Positions 44,012-53,504 of a DNA stretch of 64,000 bases are shown one piece after another (the first letter of the stretch is position 1; each line of letters opens with the position of its first letter). Made by a program: the position numbers and the translations under genes. Origin of the DNA: Saliniradius amylolyticus (GTDB lineage Bacteria; Pseudomonadota; Gammaproteobacteria; Enterobacterales; Alteromonadaceae); contig NZ_CP029347.1 of the NCBI RefSeq assembly GCF_003143555.1, positions 1,984,001-2,048,000 of the forward strand, given 5' to 3'. The notes beneath the pieces are model-generated. The model was given only the letters and a program-made list of their open reading frames with translations. It was not told the origin of the DNA and ran no database searches.

Positions 44012-44484
44012 GTGAGAAAGTATTAATTCTGGTGGATGTGCAGAATGTGTATTACACCACGCGCCACAGCTTTAAACGTAATTTTGACTACAACCAGTTC
44101 TGGCAGCAGGCCACCGCTGACCGCGAGGTAGTAAAGGCCTTTGCCTATGCGGTAGACCGGGGCGATCAAAAACAGCGGGAGTTTCAGAATATTCTTCGGG
44201 CCATCGGCTTTGAGGTTAAACTTAAACCCTTTATCCAGCGCCGTGATGGTAGCGCTAAGGGCGACTGGGATGTGGGCATTACTATCGATGCCTTGGAATA
44301 CGCCGATCAGGTGGATACCGTGATTCTGGTGTCTGGCGATGGTGACTTTGCCATGCTGGTGGATAAGCTGCGGGTTGATAAGGGCAAGCGAGTGGAAGTT
44401 TACGGCGCTGAGCCACTGACCGCCAATGGGCTGATTACGGCGGCCAGCCAGTTTATTCCTATTGAAGGCAAGCTGCTGCTCTAA
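44008..44484 (+). CDS. NYN-domain protein (LabA/DUF88-like)
   Basis: PIN-like nuclease-fold protein of 158 residues. The conserved acidic residues are in ILVDVQNVYY, KGDWDVGITIDAL and LVSGDGDFAML, the usual metal-site pattern of NYN domains, so RNase activity is likely by family. The gene is coupled to the P-loop NTPase upstream. Confidence 0.88.
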   Translation: MSEKVLILVDVQNVYYTTRHSFKRNFDYNQFWQQATADREVVKAFAYAVDRGDQKQREFQNILRAIGFEVKLKPFIQRRDGSAKGDWDVGITIDALEYADQVDTVILVSGDGDFAMLVDKLRVDKGKRVEVYGAEPLTANGLITAASQFIPIEGKLLL

Positions 44485-44500
44485 ACCATTAGAGTGGTAA

Positions 44501-44531
44501 ATAATAAAAAGGCCAGCTGATGGAACTGGCC
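44501..44531 (-). terminator. ffh terminator
   Basis: On the minus strand GGCCAG pairs with CTGGCC around a nine-base loop, followed by TTTTTATTATTT. It lies about 40 bases after the ffh stop and could also end the NYN gene transcript. Confidence 0.8.
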
Positions 44532-44572
44532 TAAAGACTGTCAACCTATTTTAGGACGACACAAAAAGTGAT

Positions 44573-45970
44573 TTAGCGCGGCGGGAACATACCACCCGGG
44601 CCACCTGGCCCGCCTGGACCACCGCCGGGGGGCATCATGCCTTTCATTTTCTTCATCATCTTGTTCATACCGCCGCCTTTCATCTTCTTCATCATTTTCT
44701 GCATCTGGGTAAACTGCTTCAGAAGACGATTCACATCCTGAATCTGAGTGCCGGAACCGGCGGCGATGCGGCGCTTACGGGAACCTTTGATCACTTCCGG
44801 GCGTTCACGCTCCCTCGGAGTCATGGAGTTGATGATGGCTTCCATTTGGGTAAAGGACTTGTCGTTAGCCTTATCCTTGATCTGCTCGGACATCCCACCC
44901 ATACCTGGCATCTTATCGATAAGCGACATCATGCCGCCCATATTACGCATCTGCTCGAGCTGCTCTTTAAAGTCCTGAAGGTCGAAGCCTTTGCCCTTCT
45001 TGACCTTGGCGGCCAGCTTCTGGGCCTTGTCCTTATCGACCTTGCGCTCCACATCCTCAATCAGGCTCAGCACATCGCCCATGCCTAAGATGCGAGACGC
45101 CACCCGATCCGGATGGAACGGCTCCAACGCATCGGATTTTTCACCCATACCCATGAACTTAATCGGCTTGCCGGTGATCTGACGCACCGACAGCGCCGCG
45201 CCGCCACGGGCGTCACCGTCGGCCTTGGTCAGGATCACACCGGTCAGCTCCAGCGCCTCATTAAAGGCCTGGGCAGTGTTAGCGGCGTCCTGACCAGTCA
45301 TGGCGTCCACCACAAACAGGGTTTCCACCGGACTCACCGCCTTATGCAGCGCCTTAATCTCGTCCATCATGGTCTCGTCCACATGCAGACGACCGGCGGT
45401 ATCCACTAAAACCACATCATGGAAATGCTTCTTGGCGTGGGCAATCGCATTGTTGGCGATGTCTTCCGGCTTCTGGTCGGTGCTGGACGGGAAGAAGTCC
45501 ACCTCGACTTCCCCGGCCAGGGTTTCGAGCTGGTCGATGGCCGCCGGGCGATAGACGTCGGCACTGACCACCAGCACCTTTTTCTTCTCTCGCTCTTTTA
45601 AGAATCGGGCCAACTTACCCACACTGGTGGTTTTACCGGCACCCTGCAGGCCCGCCATCATCACCACCGCTGGCGGTTGAACGGCCAAATCCAGCTTCTC
45701 ATTGGCTTCGCCCATGGTGGCTTCCAGCTCACCTTGCACGATCTTGATAAACACCTGCCCGGGGTTCAGGCTCTTACTAACCTCGGTACCGATGGCCTTT
45801 TCTTTGACGCGCTTGATAAAGTCACGCACCACCGGCAACGCAACGTCCGCTTCTAGCAGCGCCATACGCACTTCGCGCAGGGTGTCTTTGATATTGTCTT
45901 CGGTCAGACGCCCCTTGCCACTGATGTTTTTCAGGGTGGCGCCCAAACGCTCGGTTAAATTCTCAAACAT
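44573..45970 (-). CDS. ffh: Signal recognition particle protein Ffh
   Basis: SRP54 GTPase that binds signal peptides and 4.5S RNA for co-translational targeting. The 465 residues comprise an N domain, a G domain (GLQGAGKTTSVGKLA, DTAGRLHVDE, TKADGDARGG) and a methionine-rich M domain ending in a glycine/proline tail (about 440-465). In E. coli ffh lies next to rpsP; here eight genes separate them. Confidence 0.97.
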   Translation of the reverse strand: MFENLTERLGATLKNISGKGRLTEDNIKDTLREVRMALLEADVALPVVRDFIKRVKEKAIGTEVSKSLNPGQVFIKIVQGELEATMGEANEKLDLAVQPPAVVMMAGLQGAGKTTSVGKLARFLKEREKKKVLVVSADVYRPAAIDQLETLAGEVEVDFFPSSTDQKPEDIANNAIAHAKKHFHDVVLVDTAGRLHVDETMMDEIKALHKAVSPVETLFVVDAMTGQDAANTAQAFNEALELTGVILTKADGDARGGAALSVRQITGKPIKFMGMGEKSDALEPFHPDRVASRILGMGDVLSLIEDVERKVDKDKAQKLAAKVKKGKGFDLQDFKEQLEQMRNMGGMMSLIDKMPGMGGMSEQIKDKANDKSFTQMEAIINSMTPRERERPEVIKGSRKRRIAAGSGTQIQDVNRLLKQFTQMQKMMKKMKGGGMNKMMKKMKGMMPPGGGPGGPGGPGGMFPPR

Positions 45971-46117
45971 AATTCGCTTATTACTGCCGATGAACTGGCG
46001 CGATTATAACTGATCCCGCTAACTAGCAGAACCCGCACTGGTGATAGTCGATGCTTGTCGCTATACTGGCGACCTGTTTTTAATAACAATTTCAGTGCTT
46101 GAGGAGGAGGTTTTCCA

Positions 46118-46906
46118 GTGTTCTGGCTTGGGCTAGTGGCTGCATTACTTTATCTGGCGGCTGCCGGCATGATCGGTAGACAAATGCTTCACCATCAACA
46201 GTCCAAACAAGGCGTCAGCCTGACCTTGGGAATTGTGGCCGTGTTACTGCACCTGCTGATCCTCCGCGAGCAGATCTTTGCCGTGTCAGGGCAAAACATG
46301 AGTCTGATGAATGTCACCGCTCTGGTAGCGTGGATGATCTCCGTGGCCATGACCATTGCCTCCTTCTCTGTCGCCAACCTGTTGCTGCTCCCGGTAGTTT
46401 ACGGCTTCACAGCCATCGTAGTGCTGGTTAACAGCGTGGTCCCCGGCCATTATATGATGCACATTGAAATGGCGCCGGGCTTGCTGGTGCATATTTTGTT
46501 GGGGCTGTTTGCCTATGGTGCGTTGGTGATCTCCATGCTCTACGCCCTGCAACTGGCTTACATCAATCATCAACTTAAGCATAAGAACCTGTCTATGGCG
46601 ACTTCGTCGTTGCCGCCGCTGATGGCGGTCGAGAGTATTTTGTTTAAGCTATTATCCTTAGGCACTGTATTACTCACACTTTCACTGATTTCCGGCTTTG
46701 TCTTCCTGGAAGACATGTTTGCTCAGGGTCAGTCCCATAAAACGGTGCTGTCCATCGTTGCCTGGCTAATTTTCTGCATTACTCTGGCCGGTCACTACCA
46801 ATTCGGCTGGCGCGGTAAGCCGGTCTCCATTGCTACCATCGCGGGTGCATTGCTGCTGACCTTAGCCTATTTTGGCAGCCGCTTTGTCAGAGAGTTTTTG
46901 CTTTGA
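46118..46906 (+). CDS. ypjD: CcsA/HemX-like cytochrome c assembly family membrane protein
   Basis: Inner-membrane protein of 262 residues with about eight hydrophobic segments and the conserved helix region HIEMAPGLLVHILLGLFAYG and YQFGWRGKPVSIATIAG. It corresponds by position (divergent from ffh) to E. coli YpjD. The function is not settled; the family relates to haem handling. The start is GTG at 46118 after GAGGAGGAGG. Confidence 0.88.
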   Translation: MFWLGLVAALLYLAAAGMIGRQMLHHQQSKQGVSLTLGIVAVLLHLLILREQIFAVSGQNMSLMNVTALVAWMISVAMTIASFSVANLLLLPVVYGFTAIVVLVNSVVPGHYMMHIEMAPGLLVHILLGLFAYGALVISMLYALQLAYINHQLKHKNLSMATSSLPPLMAVESILFKLLSLGTVLLTLSLISGFVFLEDMFAQGQSHKTVLSIVAWLIFCITLAGHYQFGWRGKPVSIATIAGALLLTLAYFGSRFVREFLL

Positions 46907-46985
46907 CAGCTTCGATGATTTTGGCAGACTGACCCACTGTGTTTTCTGCATAACCGCTTCTGATTGACGAGATAAGGACAACTAC

Positions 46986-48290
46986 TTGGACGAGATATCC
47001 ACCTCCACCTTACTGATTCTGTTGGGTGTTCTAATTTTAATGTCGGCCTACTTTTCCAGCTCGGAAACCGGCATGATGTCCATCAACCGCTACCGCCTCA
47101 AGCACATGGTTAATCGGGGCCACAGCGGTGCCCGCCGGGTCCATCGTCTGCTTAAGCGGCCGGATCGGCTCATTGGTCTAATCCTTATCGGCAACAATCT
47201 GGTGAACATTGCTGCCTCGGCCATCGCCACGGTCATCGGTATACGCCTGTTCGGCGATATCGGTATCGCTATCGCCACCTTTGCGCTCACCCTGATCATC
47301 CTGATATTCGCCGAGGTAACGCCAAAAACTTTGGCGGCCCTGTACCCGGAGAAGATTTCTTTTCCCAGCTCCTTTATCCTGCTGCCTCTGCTGACTGTGC
47401 TCTACCCGTTGGTGTTTTTGGTCAACGGCATCACCAATGGCATGTTGGCATTGTTTCGCATCAACCCCAAAGACGGTGATGGTCACAGCCTGAGTCAGGA
47501 GGAGTTGCGTACTGTGGTGCATGAAGCCGGGGCCATGATCCCTAAAAAGCACCAGGATATGTTGGTGGGCATTTTGGATCTGGAAAAGGTCACCGCCGAG
47601 GACATCATGATCCCACGCAACGAGATCGTCGCCATCGACGTCAACGACGATTGGAAGGACATCCAAAAGCAGCTGATTCACTCTCAACACACCCGGGTCC
47701 TGTTGTATCGGGATACCATTGATGATGCAGTAGGCTTTATTCACGTGCGTGACGCACTGAAGCTACTGGCCAAAGACGACTTCTGTAAAGCCTCACTGAT
47801 CCGTGGTGTGCGGGATATTTACTTCACCCCTGAGTCAACGCCCTTACACACGCTGTTATTCAACTTTCAGTCCGCCAAGGAGCGCATTGGCCTGGTAGTG
47901 GATGAATACGGTGATATTCAGGGCTTAGTTACTCTGGAAGATATTCTGGAAGAGATTGTCGGCGACTTTACCACCTCCATCCTGCCGCTGCATAACAAGG
48001 ATGTCAGCGTCGAAAACGATAATGGTGTATTGGTGGATGGCAGCAGCAACATTCGGGATCTGAACCGGGACATGAACTGGAACTTTCCCACCGAAGGCCC
48101 TAAGACCTTAAATGGCTTGATTCTGGAGCACTTCGAGGCCATTCCCTCATCGGCCCTGTGTTGCCGTATTGCGGGCTATCCAATGGAGATAATGGAGCTC
48201 AATGAGAATATGGTGAAGACGGTCAAGGTCTGGCCACATTTGTATCGACAAGATACCAGTTTGAATAATACAGAGGGCGAGTCGCACTAG
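46986..48290 (+). CDS. CNNM/CorC-HlyC family membrane protein
   Basis: Inner-membrane protein of 434 residues: a DUF21 membrane domain (about 1-180, four helices), two CBS domains (about 200-325) and a C-terminal transporter-associated CorC_HlyC domain (about 345-425). Related proteins are implicated in magnesium or cobalt efflux. It corresponds to the E. coli gene next to ypjD. The start is TTG at 46986 with AAGGA upstream. Confidence 0.9.
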   Translation: MDEISTSTLLILLGVLILMSAYFSSSETGMMSINRYRLKHMVNRGHSGARRVHRLLKRPDRLIGLILIGNNLVNIAASAIATVIGIRLFGDIGIAIATFALTLIILIFAEVTPKTLAALYPEKISFPSSFILLPLLTVLYPLVFLVNGITNGMLALFRINPKDGDGHSLSQEELRTVVHEAGAMIPKKHQDMLVGILDLEKVTAEDIMIPRNEIVAIDVNDDWKDIQKQLIHSQHTRVLLYRDTIDDAVGFIHVRDALKLLAKDDFCKASLIRGVRDIYFTPESTPLHTLLFNFQSAKERIGLVVDEYGDIQGLVTLEDILEEIVGDFTTSILPLHNKDVSVENDNGVLVDGSSNIRDLNRDMNWNFPTEGPKTLNGLILEHFEAIPSSALCCRIAGYPMEIMELNENMVKTVKVWPHLYRQDTSLNNTEGESH

Positions 48291-48300
48291 ACTATAGCGA

Positions 48301-48483
48301 CTAGCTCTCGCCCCGTTCGGCCCGACGCTTGTGAATCAGTGCCCGGGCGCGCTCCACGCTTTCATTCAGTTTATTTAAACGCTGCATGATCCCGTCAAGC
48401 TCCTCATCGTGCATGATGTCGGACTGCTCAACATGATACTCCAGCGCCTGCTGCAAAGCAGCCGGTAAGCTTTTCGTTGCCAT
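48301..48483 (-). CDS. Small hypothetical helical protein
   Basis: Protein of 60 residues, charged and probably helical (LQQALEYHVEQ, LNKLNESVERARALIHKRR), with a good ribosome site GGGGAGATTACC before the ATG. No family is recognised. It lies downstream of sixA on the same strand with a 68-base gap, and its small size and clean start suggest a real gene. Confidence 0.6.
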   Translation of the reverse strand: MATKSLPAALQQALEYHVEQSDIMHDEELDGIMQRLNKLNESVERARALIHKRRAERGES

Positions 48484-48551
48484 TGGTAATCTCCCCTTCC
48501 TGCCCTTGTATCGGACACGGCCCCAAAAGCTGAAGGGAATTTTTGGAATTT

Positions 48552-49016
48552 TTACGGCAAATACTGACTAACCATTGAGGCCGTTTCCGTTTGAGCATCA
48601 TAGCGCAAATGCACCACGCCCGCGGTGGCGAACAAAAGCGACAGCGGCCGCTCACACAGTTCATCCACTAACAAGCTGACAAACGGCATGTGACTGACCA
48701 ACAGCAATGACTTGAGCTGAGTTTCGGTGGTCACTAAGGCGTGCAAATAATCGTGGAAATAGGCCGGACTCCCCGCTGGGGTTATGTCGGCACAGGTTTG
48801 GCTCTCGACCACCGGACAAATCGCCGACACCGCCTCAAAGCTCTGCTGAGCCCGGGTAAAAGGGCTGACCAGCGCCAGATCCACATTGCCGGGATGTTGT
48901 TTTAACCACTGTCCGGCAAGAGCGGCTTCATCGAATCCCCGGGTGGTCAGGCGACGGGAGGCATCTTCCCCAAAACGTTGCTCTGCTTCCCCGTGGCGCA
49001 TAATATAAATATCCAT
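48552..49016 (-). CDS. sixA: Phosphohistidine phosphatase SixA
   Basis: Histidine-phosphatase-superfamily protein of 154 residues. Catalytic residues are the RHG triad (MRHGEAEQ), SPFTRAQQS and LVSHMPFV histidine. SixA dephosphorylates histidine phosphotransfer proteins such as ArcB or PtsO/Npr. It is divergent from the pitrilysin-family protease gene. Confidence 0.88.
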   Translation of the reverse strand: MDIYIMRHGEAEQRFGEDASRRLTTRGFDEAALAGQWLKQHPGNVDLALVSPFTRAQQSFEAVSAICPVVESQTCADITPAGSPAYFHDYLHALVTTETQLKSLLLVSHMPFVSLLVDELCERPLSLLFATAGVVHLRYDAQTETASMVSQYLP

Positions 49017-49129
49017 CAGGATGGCCTATTGGTTGCACCAATCACGGTGAACTTAACTACACTTGGCTTGCTTTTCCTAAACTTATCCTATTTGATATTC
49101 GTTAAACAAGACCAAGGAGTGTAAGCCGC

Positions 49130-51895
49130 TTGATCATTAGCCAATATGACCGTTGTCAGTACCAATCTGCGCATCTGAACAACGGATTGCGCGTGTTGCT
49201 GGTGCGCGATCCCCAGGCCAGAAAATCGGCGGTCGCGATCAATATTGGCATGGGCCAGTTTCAGGACCCTGAAAACTGTCAGGGACTGGGGCACCTGTTA
49301 GAGCATATGATCTTTCTGGGCAGTGACGGCTCCCCCACGCCCAACCACTTGGCCGACTTTGTTGGCACCCACGGCGGACACGCCAACGCCTGGACCGGCA
49401 CTGAATCCTCCAGCTTTCATTTTGATGTAGCCGCCGACGCACTGGACCCGGCCATGGCTCAGTTTGCCACCATGCTCAGCGTCCCACTGCTGGATAAATC
49501 ATTATTGGAAAAAGAGATCCAATCCATTGAGGCCGAGTACCAGCTTCGCCGGGAAGACGATCTGCGCTGTTTGTATCAGGTGCATAAGGAAACCTGTAAT
49601 CCAGCTCACCCGTTTCATAAGTTCTCGGTGGGCAACCGGGAAACCCTGACTCAACTCAGCCTGGACGAGCTGCGACAGCTCATGAGCGAACACCACGGGC
49701 GCTACTTTATCCCGGCCAACATGACCCTCTGTGTACTGTGTGACCGGCCATTTCCCGAGGCCGCCGCTTTGGTTGAACGTCACTTTGGCACCATGAATAA
49801 CCAAAGCGCGCCCCAAAGCCCGGACTATCCTCCGCTGTATTTACCAGAGCAGTTAGGCGTGCGGCTGAATATCAAGCCCCATAGGGAAGCCCGGCGTATG
49901 CTACTGACTTTTGCCCTGCCCAATACCGACCACTGGTTCGAAGAAAAACCATTGGCGATTCCCGCTCACCTGCTGGGCGATGAAGGCAAGGGCAGTCTGC
50001 TGAGCTATTTGAAACACCAGGGCTGGGTAACGAATTTAAGCGCCGGTGGCGGCATTGAGGGCACCAACTTCCGCGACTTTAATATCAACCTGCAGCTCAC
50101 CGATCAGGGCGCTGAGCACTGGCAAGCGGTGCTGGATGCGATCTTCGGTTATCTCAAGCTGATCAAACAAGATGGCATTACCGAATGGCGCTTTGCTGAG
50201 CGTCAGCAATACCAGCAGATGGCGTTTAACTTTCACGATAACCCCAAGGGCATTGATTACGCCACTCAGCTTGCCATGCAGATGCAGCACTATCCTGAGC
50301 AACACTGGCTGGATGGCGACTATGTGATGAATCACTATCATTCGGATCGTATCCACGAACTGCTGGACAGACTGACCCCAGAGAATATGCGCCTGAAGAT
50401 GATTATGCCAGAGGTGAGTACCAATCAGACCACCCGCTGGTATAACACCCGCTACCAGATAGAACCATTGGCTAACGAATTGCTTGACCGCCTGTCACAA
50501 GCCGAACCGAACGAGGCCATGGCGCTGCCAGAGCCCAACCCCTATCTGCAGGTACGCACCCATACCCTGGAGCCCGATCCGGCCCTGAGCCAGCCCAGTC
50601 TGTTTCAGTCCCAGTCAGGCTATCGGTTCTGGTTCGGACAGGACGATCAGTTCCGCCAGCCCAAAGGCGAGATGTATCTGTCTTTCGACAGCCTTGCCAC
50701 TACCGGCGGTATTGAGACCCAATGCTATAAGCGCATCTGGACACTGATGCTGCAGGAGCAGCTAACTGAGGCCTTCTATCAGGCTCAGATCGGCGGCTGT
50801 CACTTCCATGCCTATGCCCAGCAAGGCGGGTTTTCTCTGCACACCAGCGGCATGGCCGACCGCCAGATGACGCTGGCCTTACAACTGCTGGAGGCGACCG
50901 GACATACCACCTTTGATCCGGTTCGTTTTGAACAGGCTCGTCAGCGTCAGGGCCGTGCCATGCATAACAGCTTGTTAAATAAGCCCATCAACCGGCTGTT
51001 TACCCGCTTATCGGCTTTGCTGCAACCCAACGCATACTCACCCATGGATATGCTGGAGGTGTTTGAAACGGCCAATTATTCGGACTTCCTGGAACAACGT
51101 CAGCAATTGCTGGACAGCCTGCACCTGGAAGTGCTGGCCTATGGCGACTGGTCGTCAGATCAGGCACATATCTTCTGCCAGCAACTCTATGCCCAGTGGC
51201 ATTCCCATTTGACGCTGAATAGCCCCCTATCCAGAGAAATCACCGATTTAAGAGCGCCCCATCAATATCTAATGGCCGTGCCTTGCCAGCAGACCGACAC
51301 CGCGCTGCTGCACTATATTCAGGCGCCCGGCAACCACATCCTGGACGTGGCGTTAAGCATTACCCTGGAACAGATTCTGTCGGTGCCCTTTTTCAATCAG
51401 CTACGCACCGAAAAACAACTCGGTTATCTGGTGGGCACCAGCTATATGCCCTTCAACCAACATCCCGGATTCGGCTTTTATGTGCAGTCGCCTTCGGCGG
51501 ATCTGGTCACACTGGCGAGCGAGGTGGAAGGCTTTTTACAGCAAGCGCCAGAGTTCATTAAGGCGCTACAGGATGAAGAATTAAAAGGGATCTGCGATGG
51601 CATCTGTCGTCAGCTAAGAGCCAAGGACGCCAGCCTGTCCATGCGGGTACAGCGCTACTGGCTGGCCATCGGTAACGGCGATCTGGCGTTTAACTTTGCA
51701 CAGCGGCTATGTCAGGCCATCGAAGGACTGACCCGAGACGCCCTGGCGGATTACGCTGCATCCATGCTCAGTGACTGTGGCTTTGGCAGTACCATCTTAT
51801 ACAGTCAGAATCCGGGTTACCCGGAGCCGGAATTGCCCGGGCAGAAAATTGACAATATGGAGTTGTTTAAACAGCGGACCCAGCGGATCCCCTAA
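49130..51895 (+). CDS. Pitrilysin-family (M16) zinc metalloprotease
   Basis: Insulinase-type protease of 921 residues, near the usual length of protease III. The inverted zinc motif HLLEH is at 55-59 (His55, Glu58 and His59 with the distal ligand Glu136 in SIEAEYQL), within an M16 N-terminal domain; two further M16C-like domains follow. I see no signal peptide, unlike E. coli Ptr, so a cytoplasmic location is possible. The start is TTG at 49130 behind AAGGAG; the upstream in-frame codons run into a stop. Confidence 0.88.
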   Translation: MIISQYDRCQYQSAHLNNGLRVLLVRDPQARKSAVAINIGMGQFQDPENCQGLGHLLEHMIFLGSDGSPTPNHLADFVGTHGGHANAWTGTESSSFHFDVAADALDPAMAQFATMLSVPLLDKSLLEKEIQSIEAEYQLRREDDLRCLYQVHKETCNPAHPFHKFSVGNRETLTQLSLDELRQLMSEHHGRYFIPANMTLCVLCDRPFPEAAALVERHFGTMNNQSAPQSPDYPPLYLPEQLGVRLNIKPHREARRMLLTFALPNTDHWFEEKPLAIPAHLLGDEGKGSLLSYLKHQGWVTNLSAGGGIEGTNFRDFNINLQLTDQGAEHWQAVLDAIFGYLKLIKQDGITEWRFAERQQYQQMAFNFHDNPKGIDYATQLAMQMQHYPEQHWLDGDYVMNHYHSDRIHELLDRLTPENMRLKMIMPEVSTNQTTRWYNTRYQIEPLANELLDRLSQAEPNEAMALPEPNPYLQVRTHTLEPDPALSQPSLFQSQSGYRFWFGQDDQFRQPKGEMYLSFDSLATTGGIETQCYKRIWTLMLQEQLTEAFYQAQIGGCHFHAYAQQGGFSLHTSGMADRQMTLALQLLEATGHTTFDPVRFEQARQRQGRAMHNSLLNKPINRLFTRLSALLQPNAYSPMDMLEVFETANYSDFLEQRQQLLDSLHLEVLAYGDWSSDQAHIFCQQLYAQWHSHLTLNSPLSREITDLRAPHQYLMAVPCQQTDTALLHYIQAPGNHILDVALSITLEQILSVPFFNQLRTEKQLGYLVGTSYMPFNQHPGFGFYVQSPSADLVTLASEVEGFLQQAPEFIKALQDEELKGICDGICRQLRAKDASLSMRVQRYWLAIGNGDLAFNFAQRLCQAIEGLTRDALADYAASMLSDCGFGSTILYSQNPGYPEPELPGQKIDNMELFKQRTQRIP

Positions 51896-51913
51896 ACAGG
51901 CAGGACGCCCAGT

Positions 51914-52144
51914 TTACGGGCGCCAGAACGCGGAGTGATACCCCTGCACCTTACGCAAGGCCACATGGCGCTGCATGGTAAACATGGGCAGCAACATAGG
52001 CCCGAATACAGCACCGGCGGCCGCCCAGCGCTTAGCTCTGAGTCCGTTTTTTACTGCTTCAACATAGTAGTAAACTGATGAGGCCAACAGAACAACAACG
52101 GCTAACAACATGCAATACTTCTCCGGTGCAAATAGAGTGCGCAT
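51914..52144 (-). CDS. Small membrane protein, unknown
   Basis: Protein of 76 residues with a hydrophobic helix near 12-28 (MLLAVVVLLASSVYYYV) and a second moderately hydrophobic stretch (about 40-58). No family is recognised. It is convergent with the protease gene and its stop is 18 bases from that gene's stop. It could be a real small inner-membrane protein. Confidence 0.5.
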   Translation of the reverse strand: MRTLFAPEKYCMLLAVVVLLASSVYYYVEAVKNGLRAKRWAAAGAVFGPMLLPMFTMQRHVALRKVQGYHSAFWRP

Positions 52145-52216
52145 TATATAACCAGGGCTTGAACAAGTCCGTTAACAGGCTGTTATTATTTGTTAAAAAC
52201 AATATATATCAAAGGG

Positions 52217-53050
52217 TTAACCTTCGATTAAACGGAACGCTTCCTTATAAAAGCGGGCCATGGCAAACGGGTATTGCTGATACCTGAGGGGCTCAGGTAC
52301 AAAAGGGCTGCTCACGGTGAAATCCCCTGCCTTGCCTTCTGGACCGTACGTCAGTGCAATGCTGGCCGGTTGCTTTAATTCGCCATTGCCCTGACGGGCG
52401 TAGACCCCGAAAGAGAGCCTATCGTCCTGCTGCGCCAGCGCCCAGTCTTCGGGTAACCGCGCAGTCATATCCTCAGCCAGCGACACAATCCACTGCACTA
52501 TGGCCTCGGCAGAATCATCAAACTCCCCTTCAAACACCGATAAGGCCTGACACAGCTCGGTTTCCTCGACGATCGCCAGTGGATATCCCTGCTCGCGCAG
52601 CTGCTTCACCTTGTCTTTTTCCGCGGTGCGCGGCTTATCGGCCAGAATCACATAATCGGTGTAGGGGGTGACGGTGTCAGTCAACTGCGCCGCCTGATCG
52701 TCTAAGTGTTCTTCCAGCGCGTCGCGGCTGGTTTTGGTCAGGGTGCCAATGACCGCAAACCGGCTAAAAGGGAAATACAGAACCGGCGACTCCCCCTGAA
52801 TCTGACGGTTATCCGTTTCCAGCGTCTGCAGCGGAATCAGCAAGCCCATCAGCTCGCCGAGGGCCTCACTATCGGGCTCGCTAGTGCGCTCCAGTAACGC
52901 CGCCAGCGCGGCAAGCTCATCTACTCCGGCCAGCTCAGGGCGCGCGCCGAAATAGCGCTTTAAATAGTTAAACTCGGCGGCGGTGGGTTCGCCCGAAGCC
53001 AGAATGCCCTTGGCCAGGCCACGGAGTTGCTGGAATTGCGTGTTGCTCAC
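52217..53050 (-). CDS. BRCT-domain protein
   Basis: Cytoplasmic protein of 277 residues. The central region (about 95-165), FAVIGTLTKTSRDALEEHL then TDYVILADKPRTAEKDKVK and GYPLAIVEETEL, matches the BRCT fold seen in NAD-dependent DNA ligase, with a conserved glycine and tryptophan-like position replaced. The flanking domains are unknown. It stands alone upstream of a repeat region. Confidence 0.7.
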   Translation of the reverse strand: MSNTQFQQLRGLAKGILASGEPTAAEFNYLKRYFGARPELAGVDELAALAALLERTSEPDSEALGELMGLLIPLQTLETDNRQIQGESPVLYFPFSRFAVIGTLTKTSRDALEEHLDDQAAQLTDTVTPYTDYVILADKPRTAEKDKVKQLREQGYPLAIVEETELCQALSVFEGEFDDSAEAIVQWIVSLAEDMTARLPEDWALAQQDDRLSFGVYARQGNGELKQPASIALTYGPEGKAGDFTVSSPFVPEPLRYQQYPFAMARFYKEAFRLIEG

Positions 53051-53162
53051 GGTACAACCTTTATCAGAATGCGGTTAATGGCGCGTATGATCGCATAAGC
53101 GCCGTGCTGAATACAGCGGGATGGCGTTGTCCGGGAATCATTATCCGTTATTCTAAATAGCC

Positions 53163-53189
53163 GTCATCCCGCACACCGATGCGGGATCC
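53163..53189. repeat. Short palindromic repeat, GTCATCCC family
   Basis: GTCATCCCGCA and TGCGGGATCC pair around a short loop. It belongs with the copies at 32283, 32414 and 32490. Confidence 0.6.
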
Positions 53190-53232
53190 AGCTGTTTTCT
53201 TTTAACTCAGGTCACAATCCTGTTCAGGACGA

Positions 53233-53311
53233 GGAGTAAATCCAACCAATATTCACCACTTTCAGCACCTAAAGCGTTGATTGGTTAAGATGTGACTGTC
53301 GGTTTTACTCC
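53233..53311. repeat. Imperfect inverted repeat of about 80 bases
   Basis: GGAGTAAA at 53233-53240 mirrors TTTACTCC at 53304-53311, and ACCAAT mirrors ATTGGT inside. It could be a miniature inverted-repeat element. No coding capacity. Confidence 0.45.
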
Positions 53312-53476
53312 CCTGGCCCGTTAAAACACCCTGTGGCGGGCAGGCGCCGGAAAAAGTGGGTTAATCATCATGGATGAGGATTAAGCGAAGACGAACAGGG
53401 AGTGAGTGTGAGCGACCGACTTTTTACAAGCATGACCGTCACGCTTAGGGTGTACACGGGCCTCTAGGTCCTTTTC

Positions 53477-53504
53477 GTTCCTTTTGTGAGCTGACAAAAG
53501 GAAC
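53477..53504. repeat. Perfect 11-base inverted repeat
   Basis: GTTCCTTTTGT and ACAAAAGGAAC flank a six-base loop GAGCTG. It has no T-run typical of a terminator, so it more likely belongs to a dispersed repeat. Confidence 0.5.

Noticed and set aside
53477-53504. The 11-base inverted repeat as a terminator
   Set aside because: No T-run follows on either strand and no gene ends there.
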